A stretch of DNA of 39,320 nucleotides from Methylohalobius sp. GTDB lineage: Bacteria; Pseudomonadota; Gammaproteobacteria; Methylococcales; Methylothermaceae. This document shows, in pieces, positions 1 to 8,919 of this stretch. The DNA is taken from the NCBI GenBank assembly GCA_026415315.1, contig JAOAHI010000002.1, positions 1 to 39,320 on the forward strand, read 5' to 3'. Each line of letters begins with the position of its first letter. The stretch's first letter is position 1. Below the pieces are notes generated by a model, which did not search any database, was not told where the DNA came from, and was given only the letters and a program-made list of their open reading frames with translations. The position numbers and the translations under genes are program-made.

Positions 1-540
1 GTCCTGGTCCTGGGCGATAGCTTGAGCGCCGCTTATGGCATCCCGGTGGATCAGGGCTGGGTGGCGCTGCTTGAGGCACAGCTCAAACAAAAACACAAAG
101 ACTTGCGCTTTGTCAATGCCAGCATCAGCGGCGAGACCACCGCCGGCGGCAAGCATCGCCTGCCAGCCTTATTGGCGCAGCACCGGCCACACGTCGTGAT
201 CCTGGAATTGGGCGGCAACGATGGCCTGCGCGGCATCACGCCGGTTGAGACAGAACAAAACCTGGCGGCGATGATCGAGGCAAGCCTGGCCACCTCGGCC
301 AAAGTCATCCTCTTGGGGACGAAGTTGCCACCCAACTATGGACCAAAGTTTGTCGAGATGTTTGAGGTAATCTACCAGCGCCTGGCCCAGCGCTATCCGA
401 TCACGCTGCTGTCCTTTTTCCTGGAGGACGTGGCTTTAAACGCCGAGTTGATGCAGGCCGACGGCATTCATCCCAACCTAAGGGCCCAACCCCTTCTGGC
501 CCAGAAAGTTAGGCAAGCGCTGGCAGAAGTGTTAGATTGA
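1..540 (+). CDS. tesA: GDSL/SGNH-family esterase (TesA-like), 5' end cut off
   Basis: The reading frame is open from base 1, so the start lies outside the window. The visible part begins inside the signature block with VLGDSLSAAYG, whose serine is the SGNH nucleophile. Block III appears as GGND in ELGGNDGLRG and the catalytic Asp/His pair as DGIHPN near the C-terminus. This is the pattern of the periplasmic multifunctional acyl-CoA thioesterase I / lysophospholipase L1 / arylesterase TesA, which hydrolyses thioesters and esters. The signal peptide expected for TesA would lie upstream and cannot be seen. An internal TTG at 22 is not the true start because it follows the nucleophile motif's GDS. 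The next gene begins 6 bases downstream on the same strand. The family call is secure; substrate preference is not. Confidence 0.9.
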   Translation, partial: VLVLGDSLSAAYGIPVDQGWVALLEAQLKQKHKDLRFVNASISGETTAGGKHRLPALLAQHRPHVVILELGGNDGLRGITPVETEQNLAAMIEASLATSAKVILLGTKLPPNYGPKFVEMFEVIYQRLAQRYPITLLSFFLEDVALNAELMQADGIHPNLRAQPLLAQKVRQALAEVLD

Positions 541-546
541 GCCTCT

Positions 547-1104
547 ATGGTTCCTATGCTTTGTGATGCCGCTGACAGCTTGTTGGTGCTCATCGACCTC
601 CAGCCCGGCTTGGCCGAGGCGATGCCGGTTAAGGAATGGGAGCGCACGCGCCACAATTGTCTGACCCTGCTTACAGCCGCGCAGGTCTTGAGCGTCCCCG
701 TGCTGCTTACTGAACAGCATCCGCCCAACCTCGGCGCCACCTTCCCCGAAATCTCAACCCGGCTGCCACCTGGAACCAGGCCATTGAGCAAGGCCAGCTT
801 TTCCTGCATTGGCGCGGAGGGTTTTACCGCGCGGCTGCAGCAAAGCGGGCGTACCCAGGTTATCCTGGCCGGCCAGGAGGCCCACGTAAGCGTGCTACAA
901 ACCGCCATAGCGCTGCTTGCTCTTGGCTTTTCCGTGTTCGTGGTGGAAGACGCAGTGGTGTCGCGTCACCCAGAACACAAGCTCTACGCCCTAGAACGGA
1001 TGCGCCAAGCCGGTGCCGTGGTGCTGCCTGGGGAGTCGGTGTTGTTTGAATGGTTAGGCAGCGCCCATCATCCACGCTTTAAAGAGCTGGTCAGCCTCCT
1101 TTAA
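547..1104 (+). CDS. isochorismatase-like (cysteine hydrolase fold) protein, ISOC1/2-like
   Basis: 185 residues with the isochorismatase-family alpha/beta fold. The general-base aspartate is D17 in LLVLIDLQ and the lysine is K82 in LSKASFSC. The segment normally holding the nucleophilic cysteine (pattern AHVCVLQTA in ISOC1/2-like proteins) reads AHVSVLQTA, so residue 115 is serine. The wider pattern, HPPNLGATFPEI, DAVVSR and a C-terminal HPRFKEL, looks like the mitochondrial ISOC1/ISOC2 and bacterial YcaC-related group. Cysteine-dependent amidase activity is therefore doubtful; isochorismatases proper also work without this cysteine. The start is the first of two ATGs (547 and 556), 6 bases after the esterase gene, suggesting co-transcription. 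The 3' end overlaps the convergent diguanylate cyclase gene by 4 bases. No substrate can be named. Confidence 0.85.
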   Translation: MVPMLCDAADSLLVLIDLQPGLAEAMPVKEWERTRHNCLTLLTAAQVLSVPVLLTEQHPPNLGATFPEISTRLPPGTRPLSKASFSCIGAEGFTARLQQSGRTQVILAGQEAHVSVLQTAIALLALGFSVFVVEDAVVSRHPEHKLYALERMRQAGAVVLPGESVLFEWLGSAHHPRFKELVSLL

Positions 1105-2087
1105 GAAGCTAGGCTGACCCGGTTGCGGCCGGCGCGTTTGGAATGATACAAGGCCATGTCGGCCGCCTCAACTAACCCCTGGGCCTGCTCTTTCGGCTTA
1201 GGATATTGAATGGCTATACCAGCACTGATGGTGACGACGCCAAAAGGGGAATCGGGGTGGGAGATCCGCAAGGCTTCAACCTTTTGACGCAAGTTCTCGG
1301 CAATAGCGAGCGTACCTGTCTGGGCGGTATCAGGCAGCACGATGGCGAACTCCTCTCCTCCATAGCGAGCAGCCAAGTCATTGGAACGCTGCGTTACAGA
1401 AGCCAAAACGGTGGCGACTTGGCGCAGAGCCTCGTCGCCGGCTTGGTGGCCAAAGCGGTCGTTGTAGGCCTTGAAGTAATCGATATCGACCATGATTAGA
1501 GAAATCCCCGTTCCGGCGCGCTGGGCACGTTTGAACTCGCGCTCTAGAAACTCATCGAAATAACGGCGGTTGTGCAAGCCGGTCAACGCGTCGTGGAAGG
1601 ACAACTGGCGCAATTGCTCATTGGCGGCCTTGAGCTTTTCCGCCACGGCGATCAGCTCTTTGGCCTGGCGCTTGCGCTGATCGATCTCGGCTTTAAGCCT
1701 AAGCGCCGAGCGAATGCGAGCCATCAGCTCCACGCTCTTGAAGGGCTTTTCGATGTAATCCATCGCGCCGGCGTCAAAGGCTTGCTGTAGGTGTTCCTCA
1801 TCGTCGCTGCCGGTAATTACGATCACAGGAATATCGCAGGTTCTAAGATCCCCTTTGATCCTGCGGCACAGATCTATCCCTGACGCATCGGGTAGGAAGA
1901 TGTCCAGCATTACCAAATCCACCTGAGATTCGTGCTCCCCCTCCCGATCTATTCCTAGGCAGACGAGCGCCTCATTTGCCGTGCGAGCACTCAGCACTTG
2001 GTACCCTGCCGTCTGCAGCCGCACACCCAGCAACTTAGCCAGCTGCGGATCATCATCTATGAGCAAAATAACAACGCTTGTTCCCAT
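1101..2087 (-). CDS. response regulator with GGDEF diguanylate cyclase output domain (PleD/WspR type)
   Basis: 328 residues. An N-terminal receiver domain (about 5-125) has the acidic pair in LLIDDD, phospho-acceptor D62 (VMLDIF), T92 (VITGSD) and K114 (YIEKPF). A helical linker (about 126-160) leads to a GGDEF domain (about 165-325) with LTGLHNRRYFDE, an active-site GGEEF at 243-247 and an inhibitory-site RxxD (RSND, 234-237) five residues before it. It should therefore make cyclic di-GMP from two GTP when phosphorylated and be subject to product inhibition. No sensor kinase is adjacent, so the partner is unknown. The start at 2087 gives a complete receiver domain. It is convergent with the isochorismatase-like gene. 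Confidence 0.93.
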   Translation of the reverse strand: MGTSVVILLIDDDPQLAKLLGVRLQTAGYQVLSARTANEALVCLGIDREGEHESQVDLVMLDIFLPDASGIDLCRRIKGDLRTCDIPVIVITGSDDEEHLQQAFDAGAMDYIEKPFKSVELMARIRSALRLKAEIDQRKRQAKELIAVAEKLKAANEQLRQLSFHDALTGLHNRRYFDEFLEREFKRAQRAGTGISLIMVDIDYFKAYNDRFGHQAGDEALRQVATVLASVTQRSNDLAARYGGEEFAIVLPDTAQTGTLAIAENLRQKVEALRISHPDSPFGVVTISAGIAIQYPKPKEQAQGLVEAADMALYHSKRAGRNRVSLAS

Positions 2088-2166
2088 GCATACTTACAGA
2101 CGGCACGAGTAGGCTTTAGTTCAGCACGAGCTTACGGTTCTGCTAACTGAGTCACGACGAATTAGG

Positions 2167-2889
2167 TCAAGGCAGCCTGAGGCGATTGTCTACTTTTTTT
2201 ACTCCCTCCACGTACCAGCAATCGTGTTCGGCGAGCTTGATCTGTTCGGCTACTGGTACCACCCCGTCTAGGACCACTTCCCCTGCCCGGCACTGAATCG
2301 CAAGTTGCAAATAATCTACAAACGGATCCACGTCCAACGCCAGCAGGATTGCCTCTTTTAACTGGTCGTCGTTGTCCTCCTCAGGTGGGGTGACCTGAAG
2401 CTGGTTCACGACATTGCAGCTCCCAGGCACCCACCATGCCATGACTTCTGCCAAGCGCCGGTCGCACAGCGATCGGACCTCACCGCCAAGATACACCGTC
2501 CCGCCCTCTACCTGGACGCGGAAAAAACCCGCCTGATCGTCCAAGCGGCGCAAAACCTCTTGTTCCCCTTTAGGAGTTATCGCAACCAAACTGTAGTGCT
2601 TGAAAGCCAAATCCTCGCCCAACATTTTGAGCAAATGGGTTAAAATCTCTGCATCGCCCATCGCCTCTGCGGGCTTGACTTGCAATCTATCGTCCACGGC
2701 GGTCACCCCAGGGACGGCTAAAGCGGCATAGTAAGCGCGGCGCTTGGCCGAAATATCGGCCACCTCGCCGGTCAAAACGATCTGCCCCCCTTGATGGGCA
2801 ATGGCGATCCGATCGCGATGAGGATTGACTTGGGGGTCGATTTCAAACGCTGCGGCTACCGCTTTAACCAGGCTATCGTTTAAGCTCAT
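2167..2889 (-). CDS. BON-domain protein (three BON repeats)
   Basis: 240 residues without a signal peptide or membrane segment. Three consecutive units show the BON pattern (helix, then a GxVxLxGxV strand motif, then a VDNRL-like ending): about 2-70 (IVLTGEV ... VDDRLQV), 75-165 (VYLGGEV ... VVNQLQV) and 172-240 (VVLDGVV ... VDNRLRLP). BON domains bind phospholipid or act as osmotic-stress or envelope modules (OsmY, Kbp); without a signal peptide this one is probably cytoplasmic, like Kbp. I chose ATG at 2889: the upstream GTG at 2895 is part of the AAGGAG ribosome-binding site, which is then five bases from the ATG. It is divergent from the L,D-transpeptidase gene. Specific function unknown. 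Confidence 0.8.
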   Translation of the reverse strand: MSLNDSLVKAVAAAFEIDPQVNPHRDRIAIAHQGGQIVLTGEVADISAKRRAYYAALAVPGVTAVDDRLQVKPAEAMGDAEILTHLLKMLGEDLAFKHYSLVAITPKGEQEVLRRLDDQAGFFRVQVEGGTVYLGGEVRSLCDRRLAEVMAWWVPGSCNVVNQLQVTPPEEDNDDQLKEAILLALDVDPFVDYLQLAIQCRAGEVVLDGVVPVAEQIKLAEHDCWYVEGVKKVDNRLRLP

Positions 2890-2948
2890 TTTCACTCCTT
2901 TTAAGAATTGATAAAGTTTAACGTTTATTTTATCTGCGACTTGCCGCT

Positions 2949-3896
2949 ATGAGAGATATGGTTAGAAAATCCATTTCCATCTTGGTTACGTGGTTGATAA
3001 CTGCCATAGCGGTGGCCGATTCTTACTCTTTGCCGCCGGGGGCTGACCTAATCGGCCAATTGCAAACCATCAAGGCAAACCGCAAAGATACTTTCCTGGA
3101 GATCGCGCGCCACTTCAACCTCGGCCAAAACGAGATCCGTCTTGCCAATCCCAATCTGAACCCCTGGCTGCTTCAAGACGGTGCGGAGGTTCTCTTGCCT
3201 AAGTTGTTCGTGCTGCCAGACGCTGTGCGGCAGGGAATCGTTCTCAATATCCCCGAAATGCGGCTATATTATTTCCCTGCTGTTCGCTCTGGAGAGTCTT
3301 TTAAAGTCATCACCCACCCCGTCAGCATCGGCCGTATGGATTGGGCCACTCCTTTAGGCACCACGCGCGTCGTCGCTAAGGTCAAAGATCCGGTTTGGAT
3401 CCCGCCTGAATCCATCAAGAGAGAACACGCCGCCGACGGCGACATCCTCCCCGACGTGGTTCCCCCCGGGCCCGACAACCCTTTAGGCAAGTACGCGCTG
3501 CGCTTGGGAATTGCCGGTTACCTAATCCACGGCACCGATGAAGCCAAGGAGTTCGGCATCGGCATGCGCGTCACGCACGGCTGCGTGCGCATGTATCCTG
3601 AGGACATCGAGCGTTTGTTTCCCCAAATACCGGTGGGCACTCCGGTCACCTTCGTCAATCAACCGATCAAGCTCGGCTGGCTTAACGACGAACTCTATAT
3701 CGAAGTGCACCCTCCCTTGGAGGAGAGGGGGCATACCTACTCCTATGAGGATATGCTAACCCAGGCCTTGGCTTTGATCGAGCGCAAAACGCAAGGAATG
3801 CGCCTTCGCATTCAGGGCTCGGCGCTGCGCAAAGCCCTGGAGGAGCAAACCGGCGTCCCAGTCAAAATCGCTGACCGCGCCTTGCCTCGAACTTAA
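2949..3896 (+). CDS. L,D-transpeptidase (ErfK/YbiS/YcfS/YnhG family) with N-terminal LysM-like region
   Basis: 315 residues. An N-terminal hydrophobic stretch (about 8-23) serves as signal peptide. A LysM-like segment (about 43-86: DTFLEIARHFNLGQNEI, NPNLNPW) is followed by a YkuD catalytic domain (about 95-240) with H194 in IHGTDE and the active-site THGCVR (C212), and a C-terminal tail. The enzyme acts in the periplasm, using the mDAP3-D-Ala4 bond to make 3-3 peptidoglycan cross-links or to attach lipoprotein lysines to peptidoglycan. The Lpp-like lipoprotein gene lies immediately downstream in convergent orientation and suggests the latter. A second ATG at 2958 is possible; neither has a strong ribosome-binding site. 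A terminator follows directly. Confidence 0.92.
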   Translation: MRDMVRKSISILVTWLITAIAVADSYSLPPGADLIGQLQTIKANRKDTFLEIARHFNLGQNEIRLANPNLNPWLLQDGAEVLLPKLFVLPDAVRQGIVLNIPEMRLYYFPAVRSGESFKVITHPVSIGRMDWATPLGTTRVVAKVKDPVWIPPESIKREHAADGDILPDVVPPGPDNPLGKYALRLGIAGYLIHGTDEAKEFGIGMRVTHGCVRMYPEDIERLFPQIPVGTPVTFVNQPIKLGWLNDELYIEVHPPLEERGHTYSYEDMLTQALALIERKTQGMRLRIQGSALRKALEEQTGVPVKIADRALPRT

Positions 3897-3898
3897 AA

Positions 3899-3923
3899 AA
3901 AGCCCCGCATCGCGCGGGGCTTT
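3899..3923. terminator. bidirectional rho-independent terminator
   Basis: A perfect 10-bp stem, AAAGCCCCGC pairing with GCGGGGCTTT around a 5-base loop. On the plus strand it is followed by TTTATT, and on the minus strand by an unbroken run of T, so it can stop both the L,D-transpeptidase transcript and the convergent lipoprotein transcript. The minus-strand T-tract is the stronger one. Confidence 0.88.
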
Positions 3924-3945
3924 ATTCCTATTGGTTGATTCCAAA

Positions 3946-4227
3946 TTACTTCAACATGCGTTTTTGGAACATGCGGTCGAGCTTTTCGCTTTGGGCCTCG
4001 CAGCACTCCAAAGCCTTCTCAGCCTTCTCCTCGGCGCGGCCCGCATGATCATGAGCGCTGCGGATGTCTTTCATCATCTCGTTGTGCCCGCTCTCCACTT
4101 TCGAGACCCGCGACTCCAAGTTGGAAACGCGATCTTTGACCTCGTTCAACTGCCCGCGGGTAGCACAGCCGGCCAACAGCCCAACCGCAAGAGCCACTGC
4201 TGAGATCTTAGCAAGAGTTTTAAACAT
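3946..4227 (-). CDS. Lpp/OprI-like small outer-membrane lipoprotein
   Basis: 93 residues. A signal peptide ends in the lipobox LLAGC, so C21 would be lipidated. The mature part is almost all charged/hydrophobic heptad pattern (repeated LNEVKDRVSNLESRV-type units, then alanine/glutamate-rich helix), predicting a long trimeric coiled coil. The protein ends in a lysine (KRMLK), like Braun's lipoprotein and OprI, whose terminal lysine is joined to peptidoglycan by L,D-transpeptidases. Two such enzymes flank it. A CC pair near residues 74-75 (ALECCEAQ) is unusual for a coiled coil. GGGAGAAG precedes ATG 4227. Lpp function is inferred from architecture and neighbours, since sequence similarity in such short helices is weak evidence. 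Confidence 0.75.
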   Translation of the reverse strand: MFKTLAKISAVALAVGLLAGCATRGQLNEVKDRVSNLESRVSKVESGHNEMMKDIRSAHDHAGRAEEKAEKALECCEAQSEKLDRMFQKRMLK

Positions 4228-4269
4228 AAACTTCTCCCTTTCGTTGATTGTTGGTTACGACGCGACAAA

Positions 4270-4298
4270 ATCATCACATAAATACCACATTTAGTCAA
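4270..4298 (-). promoter_or_regulatory. candidate sigma-70 promoter of the Lpp-like gene
   Basis: Reading leftward, TTGACT (4298-4293) and GATGAT (4275-4270) are separated by 17 bases and lie about 45 bases before the start codon. The -35 box matches 5 of 6 consensus positions and the -10 box 4 of 6. Abundant Lpp-type lipoproteins need strong promoters, so the call is plausible but not proven. Confidence 0.35.
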
Positions 4299-4310
4299 AA
4301 GCTTGATCGC

Positions 4311-4856
4311 TTAGCGAATGACCACCGTCGTGCCCACCCCAATCCAGCGACTCAAGCGATCAATCTGATCATCAGTTAAGGCAATACACCCTTGCGTCCA
4401 ATTAAACACTCCGTGAATGCTGCGATCGGCCCTGCCCACGCCGTGAATGCCCACAAACCCCCCTAAAGGAGTATTTTGGGGAGGAACAGCGCTTTCGAAG
4501 CTGGCGCGAATGAGCGACCGGTACGTCGGGTCGTCCAACCAACCGCGCAGCCAACCCCGGGTAGCGTGGGACAAGGTAGGATAATTCAGGCCGAAAAACC
4601 GGTGATAACGACTGCTTTCCTTGACCCAGCCGATGCGGAATACCCCTAATGGGGTTTTGTGGTCGCCGCGGCGTTTAGCCTTAGTCACCCCCCGGCTGCC
4701 TATGGAAATGCGGTCAAACGTCTCTATGACCCTGTCGCCCCGCATAACGTGCAGCAAAAGCTTTTTGGTGTCCACCAACACCCACACGTCATCTTTCTCC
4801 TGGGCACCTGCCACAAACGCCCAGAACCACAAGAGCAAAGCCCCCCATTTCCACAT
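4311..4856 (-). CDS. L,D-transpeptidase family protein (YkuD domain)
   Basis: 181 residues. A signal peptide of about 18 residues (ending FVAGAQ) precedes a single YkuD domain. The expected histidine is in FVGIHGVGR and the catalytic cysteine is in NWTQGCIALTD; TxGC replaces the usual SHGC, as in the NWTxGCIA subgroup. Substrate-loop features include HKTPLGVFRI and FFGLNYP. It should act on peptidoglycan tetrapeptides in the periplasm, either forming cross-links or attaching or releasing lipoprotein. AGGAGG lies upstream of ATG 4856. It is in the same orientation as, and upstream of, the Lpp-like gene (83 bases), and is divergent from pgm. The exact reaction (transpeptidase or hydrolase) cannot be told from the sequence. 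Confidence 0.88.
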   Translation of the reverse strand: MWKWGALLLWFWAFVAGAQEKDDVWVLVDTKKLLLHVMRGDRVIETFDRISIGSRGVTKAKRRGDHKTPLGVFRIGWVKESSRYHRFFGLNYPTLSHATRGWLRGWLDDPTYRSLIRASFESAVPPQNTPLGGFVGIHGVGRADRSIHGVFNWTQGCIALTDDQIDRLSRWIGVGTTVVIR

Positions 4857-4911
4857 GTACCCCTCTCCTCCTTGGTGTTACACTCATGTCAAGACAAAGT
4901 TTAAAAAATGA

Positions 4912-6579
<1,668 letters not shown>

Positions 6580-6687
6580 CTTGGTCCTATCCCTTATTTC
6601 ATAGGGCAAGGGGTTGTAGTCAACCCAGGACTATGTACGCGCAAAACTGAACTAAGATTTGGCCACTAATTTCGTTATAAACCTCAG

Positions 6688-6716
6688 AAAAAAGGCCGCG
6701 CCTTCAAGGCGCGACC
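6688..6716 (-). terminator. rho-independent terminator of the P460-family cytochrome gene
   Basis: On the minus strand GGTCGCGCC pairs with GGCGCGGCC (one T-G wobble) around a 5-base loop, followed by a run of six T. It lies 22 bases beyond the stop codon of the leftward cytochrome gene. Confidence 0.85.
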
Positions 6717-6737
6717 AGACGAGGAAGAAAACAGCTC

Positions 6738-7214
6738 TTAGTCTCTGAGCTTAGAAAACACATACTGGCTGGCTTTCTGAGAAGCGTGGCAGTCATAGCA
6801 ACCTTTGCCGCCGTCGGTAACGAGGCGCTTTTCTGGTTTGCCCTCGCCAAAACCTTCATAACCCCAGCCGCCAGTGGCAGCAAAACGCTTCGCGTCGCGC
6901 TCCATGACGCCGATCAGCTTGCGCTTGTTTTCCACCAGCGCATGGTTATCCTCCCGATAATCAAACAGATCAAATACCAGTACCGCCCCATCTGGATAGA
7001 TACCGCTTTTTAGCCCGTCGAGCGCTTTGGTATTGGCATACACGTGGTGAATCCCGCCGAAGGGATTTTCTAAGGGATGGCCCGGCTGAATCACCATGGA
7101 CTTGACGTGATACCAACTGCGAAACCCCTGCGGGTACTGGACTTTGGTTTCAGCTACTGCAAGCTGTCCAGCCAGCAAAAGCACCCCGAGCAAAGATAAA
7201 CTGCGTTTGTTCAT
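6738..7214 (-). CDS. P460-family mono-heme cytochrome, probably cytochrome c'-beta
   Basis: 158 residues: a signal peptide ending about AVAE, a small beta-rich P460-type domain and one C-terminal haem site CYDCH (C139, C142, H143). The family includes cytochrome P460, which oxidises hydroxylamine and NO at a haem cross-linked to a lysine, and cytochrome c'-beta, which binds NO at a hydrophobic pocket. Aligning by eye, DGTVMVKELV of Nitrosomonas P460 (cross-linking lysine) corresponds to DGAVLVFDLF here, so the lysine position is F81. That favours a c'-beta-type NO-binding protein. ATG 7214 is chosen because GTG 7220 overlaps the GAGGAGG ribosome-binding site. It is divergent from haoAB, which supports a role in hydroxylamine/NO handling. 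The lysine-to-phenylalanine alignment is from memory and needs a proper alignment. Confidence 0.85.
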   Translation of the reverse strand: MNKRSLSLLGVLLLAGQLAVAETKVQYPQGFRSWYHVKSMVIQPGHPLENPFGGIHHVYANTKALDGLKSGIYPDGAVLVFDLFDYREDNHALVENKRKLIGVMERDAKRFAATGGWGYEGFGEGKPEKRLVTDGGKGCYDCHASQKASQYVFSKLRD

Positions 7215-7234
7215 CTTCACCTCCTCTTGGTATT

Positions 7235-7255
7235 ATAGTTTCGTTTCGAAACTAT
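7235..7255. promoter_or_regulatory. palindromic operator between cytochrome c'-beta-like gene and haoA
   Basis: A perfect inverted repeat with 9-bp arms, ATAGTTTCG and CGAAACTAT, separated by TTT. It covers the -10 box and probable transcription start of the leftward cytochrome promoter, the classic position for a repressor. The regulator is unknown; it does not match the NsrR or NorR site consensus as I know them. Confidence 0.7.
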
Positions 7256-7279
7256 ATGGCGGACAGCCAAGCCCGTCAA
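7251..7279 (-). promoter_or_regulatory. sigma-70 promoter of the P460-family cytochrome gene
   Basis: Leftward TTGACG (7279-7274) and TATAGT (7256-7251) with a 17-base spacer; each box matches 5 of 6 consensus bases. Start of transcription would be near 7244, inside the palindrome. Confidence 0.7.
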
Positions 7280-7335
7280 GTTTTTTTCCTTAGGTGCTAT
7301 GATAGCGACCAGAACTACAATACGAGGAGGATCGA

Positions 7336-8919
7336 ATGCGCGCACTGCCTGCTTTTTTATGCCTTATGTTAATCGCGCCGCTTGCGCTCGCACAGACCAG
7401 CACTGATCCCAAGCAGTTAATTGACCAGTACTACCGCGATCATCCCGGCAAAGGCAAATTCGGCCAACACTGGCAACCGATCCCAATTCAACGTTACTGG
7501 AATCCTAAAGACTTCTACCAACCCCCGACTACGATTCAAGGAGAGGTCAGCCGCGAGCAGTGCGTGATCTGCCATCAGGGCGTCACCCCAGGGTTTGTCC
7601 ATGCCTGGCGCACAAGCACCCACGCCCAGCTGGACGCGATTCGTACCTTGCCGGAAGGGGATGTGCGCGCCTATAAAAAGCAAAAGTTGGCCGAAGTGGA
7701 GGCCAACTTAGTCCGGCAAGGCTTGCTCAAAGAAGGCGAGTCACTTAAAGAGGTCGGTTGTATCGACTGCCACGGTGGAGTGGGCAAACAAAAGATCCGT
7801 CACGATCAGGACCTGAGGCTGCCGGATCGAGCCGCGTGCGGCACCTGCCACGTGGAGCAGTTTGCTCAAGCCGAATCGGAAAAAGAGCAAACTTGGCCGC
7901 AGGGTCAATGGCCAAAAGGACATCCCTCGCACGCAGTAGACTGGAAAGCTAATGTAGAAACCGATGTTTGGGCCGGCATGGCCGAGCGCGAGATCGCCCA
8001 GGGCTGCGATATGTGCCACTACCAGCAAAACAAGTGCGATGGCTGCCACACTCGCCACAGTTTTTCCGCGGCCGAGGCGAGGCAGCCCGAAGCGTGTGCG
8101 ACTTGCCACAACGGCGTCGATCACAACGAGTTTGAAAATTACCTCCTATCCAAACACGGCACGGTGTATCAAACCCACAAAGCCAGCTGGAACTTTGAAG
8201 CTCCCCTTAAGGAGGCTCTGACGCAAGGTGGCTACACCGCTCCGACCTGCCAGCTGTGTCACTTCGAATATAAGGGCGAGTATTCCCATAACCTTGTGCG
8301 CAAAGTGCGCTGGGCCTTCAATCCAACGCCACAGATTGCGGAAAACCTAAATCATCCTTGGTTCAAGGAACGCCAAGAGGCGTGGGTGCAAACCTGCAGC
8401 AACTGTCACTCGCCGCGTTTTGCTCGGACTTATCTCGAAACCGCTGACCAAGGGACAATCGCCGGGATCAAAGTCGAACAGGAAGCCAAAAAAGCAGTGC
8501 AAGCTCTCTACGACGAAGGCTTGCTCGTGGGTCAAAAAACTAACCGCCCTATTCCGCCCGCGCCGGTCAGGGATGCCCCCGGCGGTTTCTTTCAACTGTT
8601 CTGGGCCAAAGGCAACAATCCCTCACGCATAGAACGCATTTACGCCGACATGTGGGAGCACGACTTGATCAAGCTGTATAAGGGACTGTTCCATATGAAC
8701 CCGGGTGGATTTACTTACAGCGAGGGCTGGTCGCCGCTGCTGCGCGACTACACCGAGATCATGGACGAAGCCACCCGCTTGCGCGAGACCCATGGCAAAA
8801 CAGCCGAACTAAGGGATGCCTTCAGGCTGGCTGACCTATCTTTGGATAAGCTTGGCCCGCCGTTGGGAGTGGCGTTGATCGCCTGCGGCCTGGTCGTGAT
8901 CGGACGGCGTAAACCCTGA
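7336..8919 (+). CDS. haoA: octaheme hydroxylamine oxidoreductase (HAO family)
   Basis: 527 residues: signal peptide (1-19), a multihaem domain and a C-terminal membrane helix (about 509-523, LGVALIACGLVVIG) before RRKP. Eight CxxCH motifs begin at C76, C142, C168, C224, C234, C254, C305 and C354, the number and spacing of the HAO family. The fourth haem (CDMCH) corresponds to the catalytic P460 haem. The conserved C-terminal block MWEHDLIKLYKG ... NPGGFTYSEGW contains Y461, a candidate for the tyrosine that cross-links to the catalytic haem. HAO oxidises hydroxylamine to NO/nitrite in the periplasm; in methanotrophs this detoxifies hydroxylamine made when methane monooxygenase attacks ammonia. 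GAGGAGG precedes ATG 7336. It overlaps haoB by one base (TGATG), so the two are translationally coupled. Ammonia-oxidiser partners cycAB are absent, pointing to a methanotroph. Confidence 0.93.
   Translation: MRALPAFLCLMLIAPLALAQTSTDPKQLIDQYYRDHPGKGKFGQHWQPIPIQRYWNPKDFYQPPTTIQGEVSREQCVICHQGVTPGFVHAWRTSTHAQLDAIRTLPEGDVRAYKKQKLAEVEANLVRQGLLKEGESLKEVGCIDCHGGVGKQKIRHDQDLRLPDRAACGTCHVEQFAQAESEKEQTWPQGQWPKGHPSHAVDWKANVETDVWAGMAEREIAQGCDMCHYQQNKCDGCHTRHSFSAAEARQPEACATCHNGVDHNEFENYLLSKHGTVYQTHKASWNFEAPLKEALTQGGYTAPTCQLCHFEYKGEYSHNLVRKVRWAFNPTPQIAENLNHPWFKERQEAWVQTCSNCHSPRFARTYLETADQGTIAGIKVEQEAKKAVQALYDEGLLVGQKTNRPIPPAPVRDAPGGFFQLFWAKGNNPSRIERIYADMWEHDLIKLYKGLFHMNPGGFTYSEGWSPLLRDYTEIMDEATRLRETHGKTAELRDAFRLADLSLDKLGPPLGVALIACGLVVIGRRKP

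Noticed and set aside
6583-6632. Small nested hairpins after pgm as a structured RNA
   Set aside because: Stems of 5-6 bp only, no T-tract, no match to a known riboswitch; probably chance or a weak 3' structure.
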